Notes under the pieces: model-generated
Databases searched by the model: none
The model's input: the letters and a program-made list of their open reading frames with translations, nothing else
What the model was told of the DNA's origin: nothing
Source: Taenia hydatigena
Taxonomy: Eukaryota > Platyhelminthes > Cestoda > Cyclophyllidea > Taeniidae
Assembly (NCBI GenBank): GCA_036345935.2
Contig: JADWOT020001131.1
Location: 1-64,000, forward strand
Direction: 5' to 3'
DNA length: 64,000 bases
Shown here: in pieces, positions 62,051 through 64,000 of the stretch
How the letters are laid out: the number at the start of each line of letters is the position of its first letter
Position numbering within the stretch: position 1 is the stretch's first letter
Program-made: the position numbers and the translations under genes

Positions 62051-62995
62051 TCAACAGGCAGCTCAACTTACCCAGCTACGCCCACCCATCAATGAACGCT
62101 ATTGTCTCCCTCCTTTAGCCACTTTATCCTCGCCCACATACTTCAAAGCATTCCCCACACTGCTGCACCACATTCATCTCATTGCCCCCTCGTTGCTCCC
62201 TGTTCACACCCCTTTTCTCCTTCCTTCCTGCTCACTACCTCCCAGATGGCTACCCTCTGTCCCATCCACCTCACTCTCTCTCCCTCCCTCGCCCATGTCC
62301 CACCCACCTGCTCACCCACCCACCTACACGCGTGTACCTTCATCACTACTGCTACCATTCATTACACACCCAGATTTACCACCACAACCGCTTATTGAGC
62401 CGCCAGGCGACGCTTTTGCCTTCTCTGTCTTGACGATTAGCTAATCTCATTCAAGATCACAATTTGACTTCACGAAGATGCTTCAGGCTCCACCCACCAT
62501 CAAAATGTTCCGCTATGTACTAAAGACTGCCATGAGGCCTATGATGAAAGCATTTGCTATTTTACGTTTATAACTATCTTAGAAACTCAGAATTTCGTTG
62601 GCGGCAAAATGTCGTTTACTCAGTCGGCTTAAATTCTCTCGAACAAGGTTGTCATCTGAATATACTGAAAATCGCAGTTGTCGTCCAATGAGTAAAAAAT
62701 GGAGCTCACCGATAGTCGAGTAGTTTCGGCCTGCTCATCTCCCATTAGCCCTGTCCAATTTCCACTTTTGCATCTCCTTCTTTCCGACGAATTTCTTGCA
62801 CTAATTTTTACTATTGCTTCTTCATTTCTCCCCTTTTTCCCCATTATACCTGCCTATTCCCTTTGCCTACTTACACCTTCTGAGCAGTAGCAGTAGTGAA
62901 TTCCTATGTATATTTGACATTCTTCTCCCTCATACCTGTCCAACCACTTATCTGCATGCACCTACTAGATGCACATACTAGTCACTTCTTCCATT

Positions 62996-63215
62996 CCACC
63001 ACCACCACCACCACCACCACCACCACCACCACACCACCACCACCACCACCACCACACCACCACCACCACCACCACACCACCACCACCACACACCCACCAC
63101 CACCAACCACCACCACCACCACCACACACCACCACCCACCCCACCACCACCACCACCACCACCACCACCACCACCACCACCACCACCACCACCACCACCA
63201 CTACTACTACTACTT
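62996..63215 (+). repeat. CAC/CCA trinucleotide microsatellite
   Basis: About 205 bases of interrupted (CCA)n/(CAC)n followed by (CTA)n, ending in cttatag. Interruptions such as caccaca and cacaca shift the repeat phase several times. Open frames across it encode poly-His, poly-Pro or poly-Thr on the plus strand and poly-Val/Gly/Trp on the minus strand; these are composition artefacts. Confidence 0.97.
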
Positions 63216-64000
63216 ATAGCATGTTAGTAGAAGCCCATCACTCCCTCATTCATTCGCACATTCATCCCAACAATCATTCATTCATCTCATCCAATTCTCA
63301 TCGAATTGACAGGCAAAACAAACAATGGTCTGTGTAAATGGTTATATATTCTTCACTGCGATGCTGTTTCACCTCAAAATTTACAATTCACCTCACCGCC
63401 GCACGTGACACCCGTATATTACCAATTCACCATTTCCCTTTTGGAGCCTTGCCACTGCCGCACTCATTTATCATCTCATACATTTATATTTACATTTTAT
63501 CGCTTTTTGTTTTATTCAATATTTCTTTTATTTTACCGCTACTAACACCACTGACTACCAGCGCACCAAATCTCTCACTTTTATTATCCCATTTCGATAA
63601 CATTAATCAATTATCAAACAGTTTTTTTATTTATGGAAAGCAGTTTGTGTAATCGCCTAGTAACAGAGTTGGAGAGAGGCTAGAACCTCTGCTTGAACGC
63701 ATTCCTATTTGGGTTTATCTTGGAATTTTGTGAAACACCATCTAGAGGATCTTCACAGAAACAATACAAAAGGAGCCTTGCGAAAGCAAGGACTAATAAC
63801 TGCTGATTATTGCCATAAACTTACTCAGATCTCATCCAAGGTCGTCAAATAAATCTATTTATTTGCCTTGTATTCATACTTTCGATCATATATGGATTTA
63901 TCCACTCATCACATATTCCCTCAATCACACATCCACCTAAACATCCAATTAGGTCTAATTTATTTGTCTTCAAGCCCTTTGTCTATTCCCCATTTTAGCG
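63216..64000. other. CT-rich flank, no supported gene
   Basis: Continues the pyrimidine-rich repeat DNA with tcattcattca-like words to about 63600, then ordinary AT-rich sequence. Open frames at 63306-63545 and 63338-63652 overlap each other and lack motifs. Confidence 0.4.

Noticed and set aside
62896..63337. Open frames through the CAC tract, on both strands
   Set aside because: Homopolymeric His/Pro/Thr or Val/Gly/Trp peptides produced by a trinucleotide repeat, not genes.
1..64000. CRISPR arrays, operons, phage or bacterial insertion sequences
   Set aside because: No spaced direct repeats, gene clusters or bacterial transposase frames. The splice-bounded exons point to a eukaryote.

Overview
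This looks like animal nuclear DNA, most likely from a flatworm (tapeworm or fluke). It is moderately AT-rich. No open frame is long enough to be a bacterial gene, and no operon or Shine-Dalgarno layout is visible. Coding-like stretches of about 40-270 bases are bounded by GT..AG splice signals. Some apparent introns are very short (one candidate is 30 bases), and a decayed Ty3/gypsy retroelement resembles those common in flatworm genomes. The flatworm call is inference. Gene density is low, and most of the window is non-coding or decayed repeat. All exon models were read by eye from open frames, splice signals and residue patterns, without any search.

Layout. 0-9 kb: a dispersed repeat in inverted orientation (1.6-2.0 and 3.5-3.9 kb, with a partial third copy between), then two tandem decaying copies of an unrecognised protein-coding unit (6.3-7.1 and 7.4-8.3 kb). 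9-17 kb: sparse exon candidates, the best being an Ig-domain exon (12.1 kb, minus) and a tail-anchored ORF (11.1 kb, minus). 18-19.5 kb: an ankyrin-repeat locus on the minus strand that aligns with the first ankyrin block of MASK/ANKHD1 but carries two single-base frame breaks and a stop codon. 21.2-23.6 kb: Cys-rich and C2H2 zinc-finger exons on the plus strand, roughly one finger per exon. 29.2-30.3 kb: a dead Ty3/gypsy integrase on the minus strand. 32.7-33.5 kb: the last three exons of an unrecognised minus-strand gene with a poly(A) signal.

33.7-38.0 kb: a second inverted repeat pair with arms of about 1.1 kb around a 1.9 kb centre. 38.7-40.1 kb: exons of one or two minus-strand genes, one glutamine-rich, whose splice acceptor lies inside a local inverted duplication. 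43.9-47.8 kb: a diverged tandem direct duplication with a 2.2-2.3 kb offset. 48-59 kb: mostly featureless, with exon candidates at 50.5 and 52.2-53.1 kb. 59-64 kb: strongly strand-asymmetric CT/GA-rich repeat DNA with a 220-base CAC/CCA microsatellite. No rRNA gene, convincing tRNA gene, CRISPR array or prokaryotic mobile element was seen. Because the genes are split and partial, no shared pathway can be inferred.
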